From the NCBI GenBank assembly GCA_023394415.1, contig JAEXAR010000017.1, forward strand, positions 1-46,031: a DNA stretch of 46,031 bases, read 5' to 3'. The position numbers were made by a program, and so were the translations under genes. This document shows, in pieces, positions 34,376 to 41,988 of this stretch. Positions within the stretch are counted from its first letter, which is position 1. Each line of letters starts with the position of its first letter. The notes below the pieces were generated by a model. The model was given only the letters and a program-made list of their open reading frames with translations. It was not told where the DNA came from and searched no databases. The DNA comes from Bacteroidota bacterium. Its GTDB lineage: Bacteria; Bacteroidota; Bacteroidia; Flavobacteriales; Weeksellaceae.

Positions 34376-34406
34376 AAAGTTGGGCAAACTCGTTTTGCCC
34401 AACTTT
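34376..34406 (+). terminator. Terminator-like hairpin after the TonB-dependent receptor
   Basis: A perfect 13-bp stem (aaagttgggcaaa 34376-34388, tttgcccaacttt 34394-34406) with a 5-nt loop lies 17 bases after the stop. The following T run is minimal, so the AT-rich lower stem would act as A/U tract. Confidence 0.65.
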
Positions 34407-34444
34407 ATCATAAAAATACCCTTTCACTTATCATAATAATTTAG

Positions 34445-34452
34445 TAAATTTG
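34445..34452 (+). promoter_or_regulatory. -7 promoter element for the Gre-like/crp transcript
   Basis: TAAATTTG (TAnnTTTG) lies 23 bases before the ATG at 34476. A TTT rather than TTG is at about the -33 position. Confidence 0.45.
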
Positions 34453-34475
34453 TTAGATACCTAAATAATTTAGCG

Positions 34476-34919
34476 ATGAAAAGAGAGGAAATACTCGATA
34501 AAATAATCGAGGAACAGCAAAGAGTTATCGATAATTTGCAGCAATCTGTAGAACGATATAAAACCGCATCTGATTTGGACGAAGACGACACATCGGATCC
34601 TGATGATTTGGCAAGACAAACAGAAGCGAAAGATATGCAACTGCGATACGAAAAAATGCTGGCCAAAGAGAAAAAAGATATGGCTTTTGTGCAAGGAGAG
34701 AAAGATAAATCATATACACAAGCAGAACTTGGTGCACTGATAGAAACAGACAAAAACTATTTTTTTATGGCAGTACCATTGCCAAAATTCAATGTCAATG
34801 GTAAAGAGGTTTTCTGCATTTCGCAGGAAGCGCCTATTTTTCAGAAATTGAAAGGTAAAAAAGTAGGAGATCAGTTAGAAATTGGGCAAAATATTTTTGA
34901 AATAAAATCGATTTTTTAA
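34476..34919 (+). CDS. GreA/GreB-like transcription factor
   Basis: The 147-residue protein resembles the Gre family that binds the RNA polymerase secondary channel. It has an N-terminal coiled coil (about 1-75) with an acidic tip (DEDDTSDPDDLA, 33-44) and a C-terminal FKBP-like part ending QEAPIFQKLKGKKVGDQLEIG. It is divergent from canonical GreA, so it may be a Gfh-like regulator. The stop shares one base with the start of the Crp/Fnr gene (TAATG), so the two are translationally coupled. Confidence 0.7.
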   Translation: MKREEILDKIIEEQQRVIDNLQQSVERYKTASDLDEDDTSDPDDLARQTEAKDMQLRYEKMLAKEKKDMAFVQGEKDKSYTQAELGALIETDKNYFFMAVPLPKFNVNGKEVFCISQEAPIFQKLKGKKVGDQLEIGQNIFEIKSIF

Positions 34920-35527
34920 TGGAAACCCAACTGGCTGTTTCACAGCAACTTGTAGACGAACTTTATCAATACAGTACTGTAAAAAATTACAGTTCGGGAG
35001 AGGTTATCCTGAACGAAAATGCTAACATCCGTTCCATACCTATTGTTACCAAAGGCAGCATAAAAGTTTTGCGTACCGAAGAAGACGGGCGAGAAATTCT
35101 ATTATACTACATTAAAGCCGGAGAAAGTTGCGTGATGTCTTTTCTTGGAAGCTTGCACGGGGAAACCAGCAAAGTAAAGGCAGAAGTGGAAGAAGATACA
35201 GAAATTTGGTTTTTACCTACAGAAAAAGTATCCTCTCTCATTAAATCAAATCCAGAATGGTTAGATTATATTTTCAGGATGTACCATAAACGTTTTGAGG
35301 AACTTCTGGATATGGTAAACGAGGTAACCTTTAAAAAAATTGATGACCGCCTCTTTCATCTATTGCAAAAAAAAGCAGCGCTTACTAATACTAAAATTAT
35401 CAATACCACTCATGAACAACTCGCTAACGAGCTCGGTACCGCCAGAGTTGTGGTTTCCCGAGTTCTAAAAACTTTTGAAGAAGACAACAAACTAAAACTC
35501 GGTCGTAACAGGATTGAGCTTCTGTAA
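34919..35527 (+). CDS. Crp/Fnr family transcriptional regulator
   Basis: The 202-residue protein has an N-terminal cyclic-nucleotide-fold sensor (about 20-120) and a C-terminal winged helix (about 135-202) with HEQLANELGTARVVVSRVLKTFE as the recognition region. It lacks the FNR-type N-terminal Cys cluster. Its only cysteine is C71 in AGESCVMSF at the end of the sensor barrel, which could react with persulfide or another oxidant. It leads the sulfur cluster. Its stop codon lies inside a candidate operator (35520-35541) for the next gene. Direct control of the cluster is inference. Confidence 0.92.
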   Translation: METQLAVSQQLVDELYQYSTVKNYSSGEVILNENANIRSIPIVTKGSIKVLRTEEDGREILLYYIKAGESCVMSFLGSLHGETSKVKAEVEEDTEIWFLPTEKVSSLIKSNPEWLDYIFRMYHKRFEELLDMVNEVTFKKIDDRLFHLLQKKAALTNTKIINTTHEQLANELGTARVVVSRVLKTFEEDNKLKLGRNRIELL

Positions 35528-35567
35528 CCAAAGTTTCAGAAATCCTTATCTTTAGGCTTTATATTTG
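35520..35567 (+). promoter_or_regulatory. Crp/Fnr-type operator and promoter of the TauE gene
   Basis: TGTAA-N6-TTTCA (35523-35538), within longer arms TTCTGTAAC/GTTTCAGAA (35520-35541, one mismatch), is centred at 35530.5. A perfect -7 box TATATTTG is at 35560-35567. The centre is 36.5 bp from the final G of the box, about -41 from the likely start, the position of class II Crp/Fnr activators. The same layout occurs at 36790-36834. Confidence 0.55.
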
Positions 35568-35581
35568 CGCAAAACTTTTCA

Positions 35582-36373
35582 ATGCATATTTTGGGTTATT
35601 TCTTCGCAATTATCATAGGTCTGGTTATGGGATTAATCGGTGGTGGCGGCAGCATTTTGAGCGTCCCTGTTTTCGCATACCTTTTTAAAATTGATGCGGT
35701 TACTGCCACAGCTCTTTCACTTTTTGTTGTAGGTGCTACAAGTTCGGTTGGCTCTATAAGTTTTATTAGGCAAGGCCACGTTAATTTCACTACGGCTTAC
35801 CGTTTCGGGATTCCGTCCATTCTTGGGATTTTATTTTCCCGAAGGCTTGTGCTACCACATTTACCGGAATATATTATTCACCGTTGGGGAATTACCCTTA
35901 CCAAAGATATGTTCATCCTAATTCTTTTTGCTGTGCTAATGCTTTTTTCATCCATAAAAATGATACAGAAAAAAGAAAGAGTAAGAAAACCAAGAGAAAC
36001 AGAACCCAATTATACACTTTTGGTGTCTCAAGGTCTTTTAGTAGGCATTGTAACCGGATTTATTGGAGCTGGAGGTGGATTTTTAATAGTTCCTGCGCTT
36101 GTAATGCTTTTAGGTGTTTCCATGAGAGAAGCTGTTGCTACTTCACTCTTCATCATTTCAATTAATTCTTTAATTGGTTTTGCATCATCATTAGATAAAA
36201 TTACTGTAGATTGGGTTTTTCTATTGTCGTTCACCGCGCTTTCCATTATAGGAATTTTAATCGGCGTAGGTTTATCAAAAAAAATAGAAGGACGCAAACT
36301 TAAGCCAATATTCGGTTGGTTTGTTCTGGTGATGGGAGTTTGGATTATTGTGAAAGAACTTTTATTAAACTAA
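35582..36373 (+). CDS. TauE/SafE family sulfite/sulfonate exporter
   Basis: The 263-residue integral membrane protein has two TauE halves with the glycine motifs GLVMGLIGGGGSILSVPVFAYL (about 12-33) and GIVTGFIGAGGGFLIVPALVML (about 156-177). Eight or so membrane segments are apparent. Family members export sulfite or organosulfonates, which fits the surrounding persulfide and thiosulfate genes. It lies 54 bases after crp, with its own operator and -7 box, and 12 bases before the next lipoprotein gene. Confidence 0.92.
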   Translation: MHILGYFFAIIIGLVMGLIGGGGSILSVPVFAYLFKIDAVTATALSLFVVGATSSVGSISFIRQGHVNFTTAYRFGIPSILGILFSRRLVLPHLPEYIIHRWGITLTKDMFILILFAVLMLFSSIKMIQKKERVRKPRETEPNYTLLVSQGLLVGIVTGFIGAGGGFLIVPALVMLLGVSMREAVATSLFIISINSLIGFASSLDKITVDWVFLLSFTALSIIGILIGVGLSKKIEGRKLKPIFGWFVLVMGVWIIVKELLLN

Positions 36374-36385
36374 AATATTTAAGAA

Positions 36386-36772
36386 ATGAAAAAAATAATA
36401 TTAGCATTAGCAATCTCGGGCATCGCATTGGTTTCCTGTAAAAAAACAGAAAATCCTACCGAAAGCATAACGCCAGATTTAGAGGCTAAATCCAGCGAAG
36501 TAAGCAATGTGCAGGACACTAAAACACTTACCAACAGTAAAGGAGAGAAATTAAAAGTCACTTATTATGCCGAAGGTACAGACGTAATGGTTAAAATTCA
36601 AAAAAACAATGAACCCGAATATAAACTTTCTCCAAAAACGGTTACTTCCAATGGCAATCCGGTTTTCTCAAATGAGGTTTATATGTGGGAAATGAAAGAA
36701 GGAAACGCCGGCGGAAAACTCACTGATAAAGACGGCAACGCCATGGAATACATGGATACATCAGCAGAATAG
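36386..36772 (+). CDS. Small lipoprotein of unknown function
   Basis: The 128-residue product starts MKKIILALAISGIALVSCKK, a lipoprotein signal with Cys18. The mature part has a low-complexity acidic linker (20-55) and a compact C-terminal domain (KVTYYAEGTDVMVKIQ, SPKTVTSNGNPVFSNEVYMW) vaguely like MliC lysozyme inhibitors, an identification I would not rely on. It is 12 bases downstream of the TauE gene and probably cotranscribed with it. Confidence 0.72.
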   Translation: MKKIILALAISGIALVSCKKTENPTESITPDLEAKSSEVSNVQDTKTLTNSKGEKLKVTYYAEGTDVMVKIQKNNEPEYKLSPKTVTSNGNPVFSNEVYMWEMKEGNAGGKLTDKDGNAMEYMDTSAE

Positions 36773-36786
36773 ATTTCATCTATTAG

Positions 36787-36834
36787 AAATGTGATTTATG
36801 TTACACATTTTTTTAAAACATAGTACGAAATTTG
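36787..36834 (+). promoter_or_regulatory. Crp/Fnr-type operator and promoter of the CstB-like gene
   Basis: TGTGA-N6-TTACA (36790-36805) matches the Crp/Fnr consensus except for one base and is centred at 36797.5. A box GAAATTTG (36827-36834, one mismatch to TAnnTTTG) ends 36.5 bp from the centre, exactly as at the TauE promoter. An alternative symmetry AAATGTG/CACATTT (36787-36793 with 36804-36810), followed by T, could instead act as a terminator of the preceding gene. Confidence 0.5.
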
Positions 36835-36859
36835 CATAACAAATTCTAAATAGAAAATT

Positions 36860-38272
36860 ATGAAAGTAGAACAAATATATACAGGATGCCTTGCACAAGG
36901 TGCTTATTATATTGTTTCGGGTAACGAAGCAGCAATTATAGACCCTTTGCGCGAAGTACAACCCTACCTTGACAGATTAGCCAAGGATAATGTGACTTTA
37001 AAATACATTTTTGAAACCCATTTCCACGCAGATTTTGTTTCAGGTCATATTGATTTGAGCCAGAAAACAGGTGCGCCAATTGTTTATGGACCAACTGCAC
37101 AGCCTTCTTTCGATGCCATTGTTGCAGAAGACAATCAGATTTTTGAAATCGGTAATGCTAAAATAAAAGTTCTTCACACACCGGGACATACTATGGAAAG
37201 CTCTACCTTTCTTTTAATTGATGAGGAAGGGAAAGAAACTGCCATTTTTTCGGGTGATACCCTTTTCTTAGGCGATGTAGGAAGACCTGATCTTGCGCAA
37301 AAAGCCGCAAATCTTACGCAGGAACAATTGGCAGGCTTGCTTTACGACAGCCTTCAAAATAAAATAATGCCTTTAGCGGATGACATCACTGTTTATCCAG
37401 CGCACGGAGCTGGTTCTGCTTGCGGAAAAAACATGCAAAAGGAAACTGTAGACACTTTAGGAAATCAAAAAAAGACCAATTACGCACTCAATCAGCCGAG
37501 TAAAGAAGCATTTATTGATGCGGTTTTAGATGGGCTTTCTGCTCCACCTAAATATTTCGGTATGAATGTCGCCATGAATAAAAGTGGTTACGAAAGTTTT
37601 GAAAACGTGATGAACAAAGGTCTAAATCCGCTTTCAGCAGATGATTTTGAAACGGCAGCAGAAGAAACCGGCGCATTAATTTTAGACACAAGATTAGCCG
37701 CTGATTTCCATAAAGGGTTTGTTCCTAATTCTGTAAATATTGGGCTTAAAGGTGATTTTGCACCTTGGGTTGGCGCCATGATAGTAGATGTGAAACAACC
37801 GTTATTATTGGTAACAGAACCCGGAAGCGAAGAGGAAGCAATTACCAGACTCTCCAGAGTAGGATTTGATAATGTTATTGGATATTTGGAAGGAAGTTTC
37901 GAAACTTGGAAAAAGTCAGGGAAAGAAATTGATGAGATTAATAGAATCACTCCTGAAGAATTTGCAAAGCAATACCATCCCGATGCTAAAGTGATTGATG
38001 TAAGAAAACCTTCGGAATATGAAGCAGAACATGTGAATGATGCTTACAGCAAGCCATTAGACTCAATTTCAGATTGGGCAGGAACAATAGATGACAGCGA
38101 ACACTTCTACTTACATTGTGCAGGAGGCTATAGAAGCATGATTGCCGCAAGTATACTAAATTCAAGAGGAATTAGAAATTTCACAGAAGTAGAAGGCGGT
38201 TTTAACGGCATCAAAAAAACAGAAAAAGTTCCTACCACTGATTTTGTTTGCCAAAGCAAAACTCTAAACTAA
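36860..38272 (+). CDS. Persulfide dioxygenase-rhodanese fusion, CstB-like
   Basis: The 470-residue protein has a metallo-beta-lactamase domain of ETHE1 type (1-250), a degenerate rhodanese (265-355) and an active rhodanese (365-460). Metal ligands are H54, H56 and D58 in THFHADFVSGH, H110 in TPGHT, D133 in SGDTL and H182 in PAHG. The first rhodanese lacks a catalytic Cys; the second has C420 in HCAGGYRS. This is the domain order of Staphylococcus CstB, which oxidises low-molecular-weight persulfides and transfers sulfur to sulfite to give thiosulfate. The first gene of a long plus-strand run, with an operator-like site upstream. Confidence 0.92.
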   Translation: MKVEQIYTGCLAQGAYYIVSGNEAAIIDPLREVQPYLDRLAKDNVTLKYIFETHFHADFVSGHIDLSQKTGAPIVYGPTAQPSFDAIVAEDNQIFEIGNAKIKVLHTPGHTMESSTFLLIDEEGKETAIFSGDTLFLGDVGRPDLAQKAANLTQEQLAGLLYDSLQNKIMPLADDITVYPAHGAGSACGKNMQKETVDTLGNQKKTNYALNQPSKEAFIDAVLDGLSAPPKYFGMNVAMNKSGYESFENVMNKGLNPLSADDFETAAEETGALILDTRLAADFHKGFVPNSVNIGLKGDFAPWVGAMIVDVKQPLLLVTEPGSEEEAITRLSRVGFDNVIGYLEGSFETWKKSGKEIDEINRITPEEFAKQYHPDAKVIDVRKPSEYEAEHVNDAYSKPLDSISDWAGTIDDSEHFYLHCAGGYRSMIAASILNSRGIRNFTEVEGGFNGIKKTEKVPTTDFVCQSKTLN

Positions 38273-38276
38273 AGTA

Positions 38277-38921
38277 TTGAATAATAAGTTTTCATATATC
38301 ATTACTAGTCTTTTGTTATTGCTGATGTCGTGTGCTCCAACCACTACTATCAGCAATAATCAAGGCAGATCTGTGAAACTTAATGATTCAACTTTCGTTG
38401 ATGTGCGTTCACCGGAACAGTTTAATGAAAGTCCTGTGAAAAATGCCGTTAATATTCCATTGTCAGAGATAAAGAATAATTTAGATTTTTTCAGAAGTCA
38501 AAAGCATTCTATACTTTATTGTAACAGCGGAAGACAATCCGGAGAAGCATTTGAAATCTTGAAAAACAACGGAATTAAAAATATTGATAATATCCAAACC
38601 TGGAAAAACGCTTATACGATGCAAAACAATTTTCTAAACCAACTGGTTTTCAATAAAGAAAAACCCTCAACTTTTGTTATTAAAAAGACCGATAAAGTTC
38701 AGCAGATTGCAGTTGGATTAGGCGAAGGAACTTTACTTAAGAAACACATCACACCTGTACCTACAAACTTTACAATGGTAAAAGGCGAAGTTATTTTCAA
38801 AATTAATAATGAGGATTATCATTTTGCGGAAGGTGACGTATACGAAATACCCGTAAATGTAGAACACGAGGTGATTGGAAAAGGTAAAGAGAATGTTTTT
38901 ATATTAACCAAAGAACTTTAA
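38277..38921 (+). CDS. Lipoprotein rhodanese-cupin fusion
   Basis: The 214-residue protein has a lipoprotein signal (YIITSLLLLLMSC, Cys19), then a rhodanese domain (about 35-115) with catalytic C82 in YCNSGRQSG, and a C-terminal cupin (about 135-210, ITPVPTNFTMVKGEVIFKI). It would act outside the cytoplasm, probably anchored in the outer membrane facing the periplasm. The start is TTG at 38277, four bases after the preceding stop; no ATG upstream of the lipobox is available in frame. The cupin could bind a metal, but its usual His/Glu set is not clear. Confidence 0.8.
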   Translation: MNNKFSYIITSLLLLLMSCAPTTTISNNQGRSVKLNDSTFVDVRSPEQFNESPVKNAVNIPLSEIKNNLDFFRSQKHSILYCNSGRQSGEAFEILKNNGIKNIDNIQTWKNAYTMQNNFLNQLVFNKEKPSTFVIKKTDKVQQIAVGLGEGTLLKKHITPVPTNFTMVKGEVIFKINNEDYHFAEGDVYEIPVNVEHEVIGKGKENVFILTKEL

Positions 38922-38931
38922 AACATTAATT

Positions 38932-39135
38932 ATGAAAACAAATATGGGCGGAATCGACCGCATACTTCGTATCATAATCGCTTTAATAATTGGGTATTTA
39001 TATTACACCGGTGCCATTAACGGAACCTTGGGTATTATTTTGATTGTTTTAGCTGGAGTGTTTGTTCTTACAAGCCTTTTGGGTTTTTGTCCTCTCTACA
39101 CGCTTTTTGGTTTTAATACCTGCAAGAAAAAATAA
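38932..39135 (+). CDS. DUF2892 small membrane protein
   Basis: The 67-residue protein has the family start NMGGIDRILRIIIALIIGYLYY and two membrane helices, ending in LTSLLGFCPLYTLFGFNTCKKK with two cysteines. DUF2892 domains occur alone or fused to rhodaneses (as in YgaP) and are usual in sulfur-transfer loci. It lies 10 bases after the rhodanese-cupin gene and 1 base before the methyltransferase gene. Confidence 0.88.
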   Translation: MKTNMGGIDRILRIIIALIIGYLYYTGAINGTLGIILIVLAGVFVLTSLLGFCPLYTLFGFNTCKKK

Positions 39136-39136
39136 A

Positions 39137-39757
39137 ATGTCACAAGAAATAAGCTGTGGAACAGTATCATCAGGCGATGAGTTGAACCAAAACTATTGGA
39201 ATGAACGCTGGGAGAAAGAGGAAACAGGATGGGACATCGGTTACTCTTCACCAACTATCGAAGATTATGTTACGCAGTACAGAAACAAAAATGCTCGAAT
39301 TTTAATTCCCGGCTGTGGAAACGCACACGAAGCGGAGTTTCTTTTAGAAAAAGGTTTTAAAGATATTACCATTTTAGATATTTCAGATTTTGCGGTGAAT
39401 ATTTTGAAAGAAAAATTTAAACATAATCCTGAAGTAAAGGTAATTTGTGAAGACTTTTTCACACACAAAGGCCAATATGATTTAATGATTGAGCAGACCT
39501 TTTTCTGCGCCATTCCAACTATAATGAGGAGCGATTATGCTAAAAAAGCTTCAGAACTTTTAAACGAAAATGGGAGAATTATCGGCGTCTTGTTCAATAA
39601 AATATTTGAGAAAAAAGGTCCACCATTTGGAGGAACCGAAGCAGAATATCGTTTTACCTTCAAAAAATATTTTGAGATTGATAAAATGGAAACCTGCTAC
39701 AACAGCATACCTCAAAGAACTGACAGTGAGGTTTTTATAAATTTAAAGAAAAAATGA
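39137..39757 (+). CDS. TPMT-like SAM-dependent methyltransferase
   Basis: The 206-residue protein matches the thiopurine S-methyltransferase family: NYWNERWEKEETGWDIG at the N terminus, the SAM-binding ILIPGCGNAHEAEFLLEKG (motif I), ITILDISDFAV, and the C-terminal KKGPPFGGTEAEY. It may methylate sulfide or a thiol within the cluster, but the substrate is inference. I start it at the ATG at 39137, one base after the DUF2892 stop; a longer frame would overlap that gene by 75 bases. Its stop overlaps the next start. Confidence 0.88.
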   Translation: MSQEISCGTVSSGDELNQNYWNERWEKEETGWDIGYSSPTIEDYVTQYRNKNARILIPGCGNAHEAEFLLEKGFKDITILDISDFAVNILKEKFKHNPEVKVICEDFFTHKGQYDLMIEQTFFCAIPTIMRSDYAKKASELLNENGRIIGVLFNKIFEKKGPPFGGTEAEYRFTFKKYFEIDKMETCYNSIPQRTDSEVFINLKKK

Positions 39758-39966
39758 AAGATTTTATCACCAAATATAAATTAAGTATCGCAGGCGTTTT
39801 TATTGGCGCAATACTGGGATATGCTTATTATTATTTTATTGGTTGCAACACTGGTTCTTGCGCCATTACCTCAAAACCTATCAACTCCACGGTTTATGGT
39901 TCTGTAATGGGCTATCTGATGTTCTCCGTATTTGAAAACTCCAAAAAACCACAAAACAATGCTTAA
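39754..39966 (+). CDS. DUF6132 small membrane protein
   Basis: The 70-residue protein has two membrane helices (about 11-29 and 47-63) separated by GCNTGSCAITSKPINST, a Cys-x4-Cys segment typical of DUF6132. Family members sit next to rhodanese genes in Bacteroidota. It overlaps the methyltransferase stop by four bases and its own stop overlaps the rhodanese start, so translation of the three is coupled. Confidence 0.85.
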   Translation: MKDFITKYKLSIAGVFIGAILGYAYYYFIGCNTGSCAITSKPINSTVYGSVMGYLMFSVFENSKKPQNNA

Positions 39967-40267
39967 TTTTTTAAAGAAACTTTTCGGCGGCAAATCTGTA
40001 GATTACAAAGAACTTATTGCTAACGGCGCACAGATTATTGATGTGAGAACGCAAGGCGAATTCAAAAGCGGGCACATTAAAAATTCTAAAAATATCCCTT
40101 TGCAGCAACTGCAAAGCCAAATAAAAAAACTCGACAAAAATAAACCGGTAATTACTTGTTGTGCAAGCGGAATGAGAAGTGCTTCTGCGAGAGGAATTCT
40201 TCAAAACCACGGATTTGAAGTTTATAATGGTGGAGGCTGGTCATCACTACAAAACAAAATTTCCTAA
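39959..40267 (+). CDS. Single-domain rhodanese
   Basis: The 102-residue protein is a rhodanese domain with the opening IIDVRTQGEFKSGHIKNSKNIPL and the active-site loop TCCASGMRSASA, with catalytic Cys in CASGMR (preceded by a second Cys). It would pass sulfane sulfur between donors and acceptors such as the CstB-like enzyme and thioredoxin. I start it at ATG 39959, which overlaps the DUF6132 stop by eight bases. A short hydrophobic N terminus (MLNFLKKLFGG) could associate with membrane. Confidence 0.92.
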   Translation: MLNFLKKLFGGKSVDYKELIANGAQIIDVRTQGEFKSGHIKNSKNIPLQQLQSQIKKLDKNKPVITCCASGMRSASARGILQNHGFEVYNGGGWSSLQNKIS

Positions 40268-40470
40268 TGCAGAATGTTCTTAAAAATTGGGATATCCGAA
40301 GGATTTTCTACCTTTTAGGTGGGATTTTCTTCATTATTACCGCTATAAAAGATCTAATTTGGTGGATTGCGATTTTTGGCATCTACTTTATGGCAATGGC
40401 AATATTCAGATTTGGATGTGCTGCAGGAAATTGTGAAGTACCATTAACGAAGAAAGAAGAAAATCAATAA
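40267..40470 (+). CDS. Small two-helix membrane protein with Cys motif
   Basis: The 67-residue product has two hydrophobic segments (about 13-30 and 33-48) and a C-terminal FGCAAGNCEVP containing Cys-x4-Cys. It starts on the last base of the rhodanese stop codon. The pattern is like the small membrane proteins that accompany rhodaneses (DUF2892-type), but I cannot assign a family with confidence. Confidence 0.75.
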   Translation: MQNVLKNWDIRRIFYLLGGIFFIITAIKDLIWWIAIFGIYFMAMAIFRFGCAAGNCEVPLTKKEENQ

Positions 40471-40529
40471 GATATTACAAAAAACAACAGAAGTCTTATT
40501 GCTCATTAATAATTAATTATAACTAAAAT

Positions 40530-40832
40530 ATGTCACAAAAATTTCAAGAACTCATCAATTCGGAACGTCCGGTTTTGATAGATTTTTTTGCAACTTGGTG
40601 TCAGCCATGCAAAGTACAATCATCTGTTTTAACATCTGTAAAAGAAAATGTGGGTGATGCTGCCAGAATTGTGAAGATTGATGTAGACCAGTTTCCTGCT
40701 ATAGCTGCAGAATATGGTGTGCGTGGCGTTCCAACTTTAGCCATTTTCAAAAACGGAGATCTTCTTTGGAAAGAAAGTGGCGTACACGACGTGAATACTT
40801 TGACGAATCTTTTACAACAATATTCTAATTAA
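40530..40832 (+). CDS. Thioredoxin-like protein with WCQPC active site
   Basis: The 100-residue protein is a single thioredoxin fold with FFATWCQPCKVQ (C24, C27) and the cis-Pro loop GVRGVPTLAIF. The active-site pair reads CQPC instead of the usual CGPC, which may shift its redox potential or partners. No signal peptide, so it is cytoplasmic. It lies 59 bases after the preceding gene, within the sulfur cluster, and could reduce persulfides on the rhodaneses. Confidence 0.92.
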   Translation: MSQKFQELINSERPVLIDFFATWCQPCKVQSSVLTSVKENVGDAARIVKIDVDQFPAIAAEYGVRGVPTLAIFKNGDLLWKESGVHDVNTLTNLLQQYSN

Positions 40833-40900
40833 AATATCATTAAACTTAATTTTTAGGAAAATTTATTTCTGGACAGATTCAGGACTAGAAAACTAATGTT

Positions 40901-41464
40901 ATGATCGAATTTTTAAAACAACCTTGGCCTTGGTATGTTGCCGGTCCAATTATCGGACTTACAGTACCGGTATTACTTCTTTTAGGAAATAAATCCTTTG
41001 GGATAAGCTCATCCCTTCGTCATATTTGTGCATCGTGTTTTCCATCTAACATTCCATTTTTTAAATATAATTGGAAAAAGGAAATTTGGAATCTCTTCTT
41101 TGTATTGGGAATTTTAATTGGCGGATTTTTAACAATGCAGTTTCTTCAAAACCCTGAAGATATAGCTATAAATTCAAAAACTGTTGAATATTTAGAATCT
41201 AAAGGCATTTCAGAGAAAGGTGTTCTCGTACCTGCAGATTTATTCACTTGGGAAAATTTATTTTCTTTAAAAGGATTTTTATTGATGGTGGTTGGTGGTT
41301 TTTTAGTAGGCTTTGGTACACGTTACGCAGGAGGTTGTACAAGCGGACATTCTATAACCGGAATTGCAAATTTACAATGGCCTTCACTTGTTGCAACCAT
41401 ATGCTTTATGATTGGAGGATTATTAATGGCTAATTTTATTTTACCCTATATTTTAAATTTATAA
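40901..41464 (+). CDS. YeeE/YedE family transporter, first half
   Basis: The 187-residue membrane protein carries the YeeE signature RYAGGCTSGHSITGIANLQWPS (about 148-169), whose Cys is thought to relay thiosulfate sulfur. It has about five membrane segments, including an N-terminal PWPWYVAGPIIGLTVPVLLL. In many bacteria the two halves are one protein; here the second half follows as a separate gene four bases downstream (41469). Confidence 0.9.
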   Translation: MIEFLKQPWPWYVAGPIIGLTVPVLLLLGNKSFGISSSLRHICASCFPSNIPFFKYNWKKEIWNLFFVLGILIGGFLTMQFLQNPEDIAINSKTVEYLESKGISEKGVLVPADLFTWENLFSLKGFLLMVVGGFLVGFGTRYAGGCTSGHSITGIANLQWPSLVATICFMIGGLLMANFILPYILNL

Positions 41465-41468
41465 TACG

Positions 41469-41963
41469 ATGAAAAAGGAAGAGTTAGATGATTTACAAAA
41501 AAGGGAATTAGATTCGGTTTGCGTAAATGAAAGTGAATTAGAACATCCAATGTGGTACAACTTAAAATATTTGGCTATTGGCATTATCTTCGGAATTGTA
41601 TTTACAAAAGCAGAAATCATCAGTTGGTTTAGAATTCAGGAAATGTTTCGGTTTGAATCATTTCATATGTATGGAATTATTGGCAGCGCTATTATAACAG
41701 CAATGATTTCAATCTTTATCATTAAAAAACTTAAGTTAAAAAGTATTTATGGCGAACCAATAAAAATTCCTAAAAAAGAATTTAACAAAGGAAATATCTA
41801 TGGCGGTTTAATCTTCGGATTGGGTTGGGCAATGACAGGTGCTTGTCCTGGGCCACTTTTTGCTCAAATAGGAACCGGTGCAACTGTTATTATAGTGACT
41901 TTGGTTTCTGCAATTTTCGGCACTTGGATTTATGGTAAATACAGAGAGAAACTTCCGCATTAA
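41469..41963 (+). CDS. YeeE/YedE family transporter, second half (DUF6691-like)
   Basis: The 164-residue protein has the complementary motif GGLIFGLGWAMTGACPGPLFAQIGTG (about 115-140), with a conserved Cys in ACPGP. Four membrane segments are visible after a charged N terminus of about 30 residues. It presumably pairs with the preceding YeeE half to import thiosulfate or another sulfane-sulfur species. This is the last gene of the sulfur cluster; the next gene is convergent, 25 bases away, with no clear terminator. Confidence 0.88.
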   Translation: MKKEELDDLQKRELDSVCVNESELEHPMWYNLKYLAIGIIFGIVFTKAEIISWFRIQEMFRFESFHMYGIIGSAIITAMISIFIIKKLKLKSIYGEPIKIPKKEFNKGNIYGGLIFGLGWAMTGACPGPLFAQIGTGATVIIVTLVSAIFGTWIYGKYREKLPH

Positions 41964-41988
41964 TTGAAAAAGTTTTAAAATAAATTAA

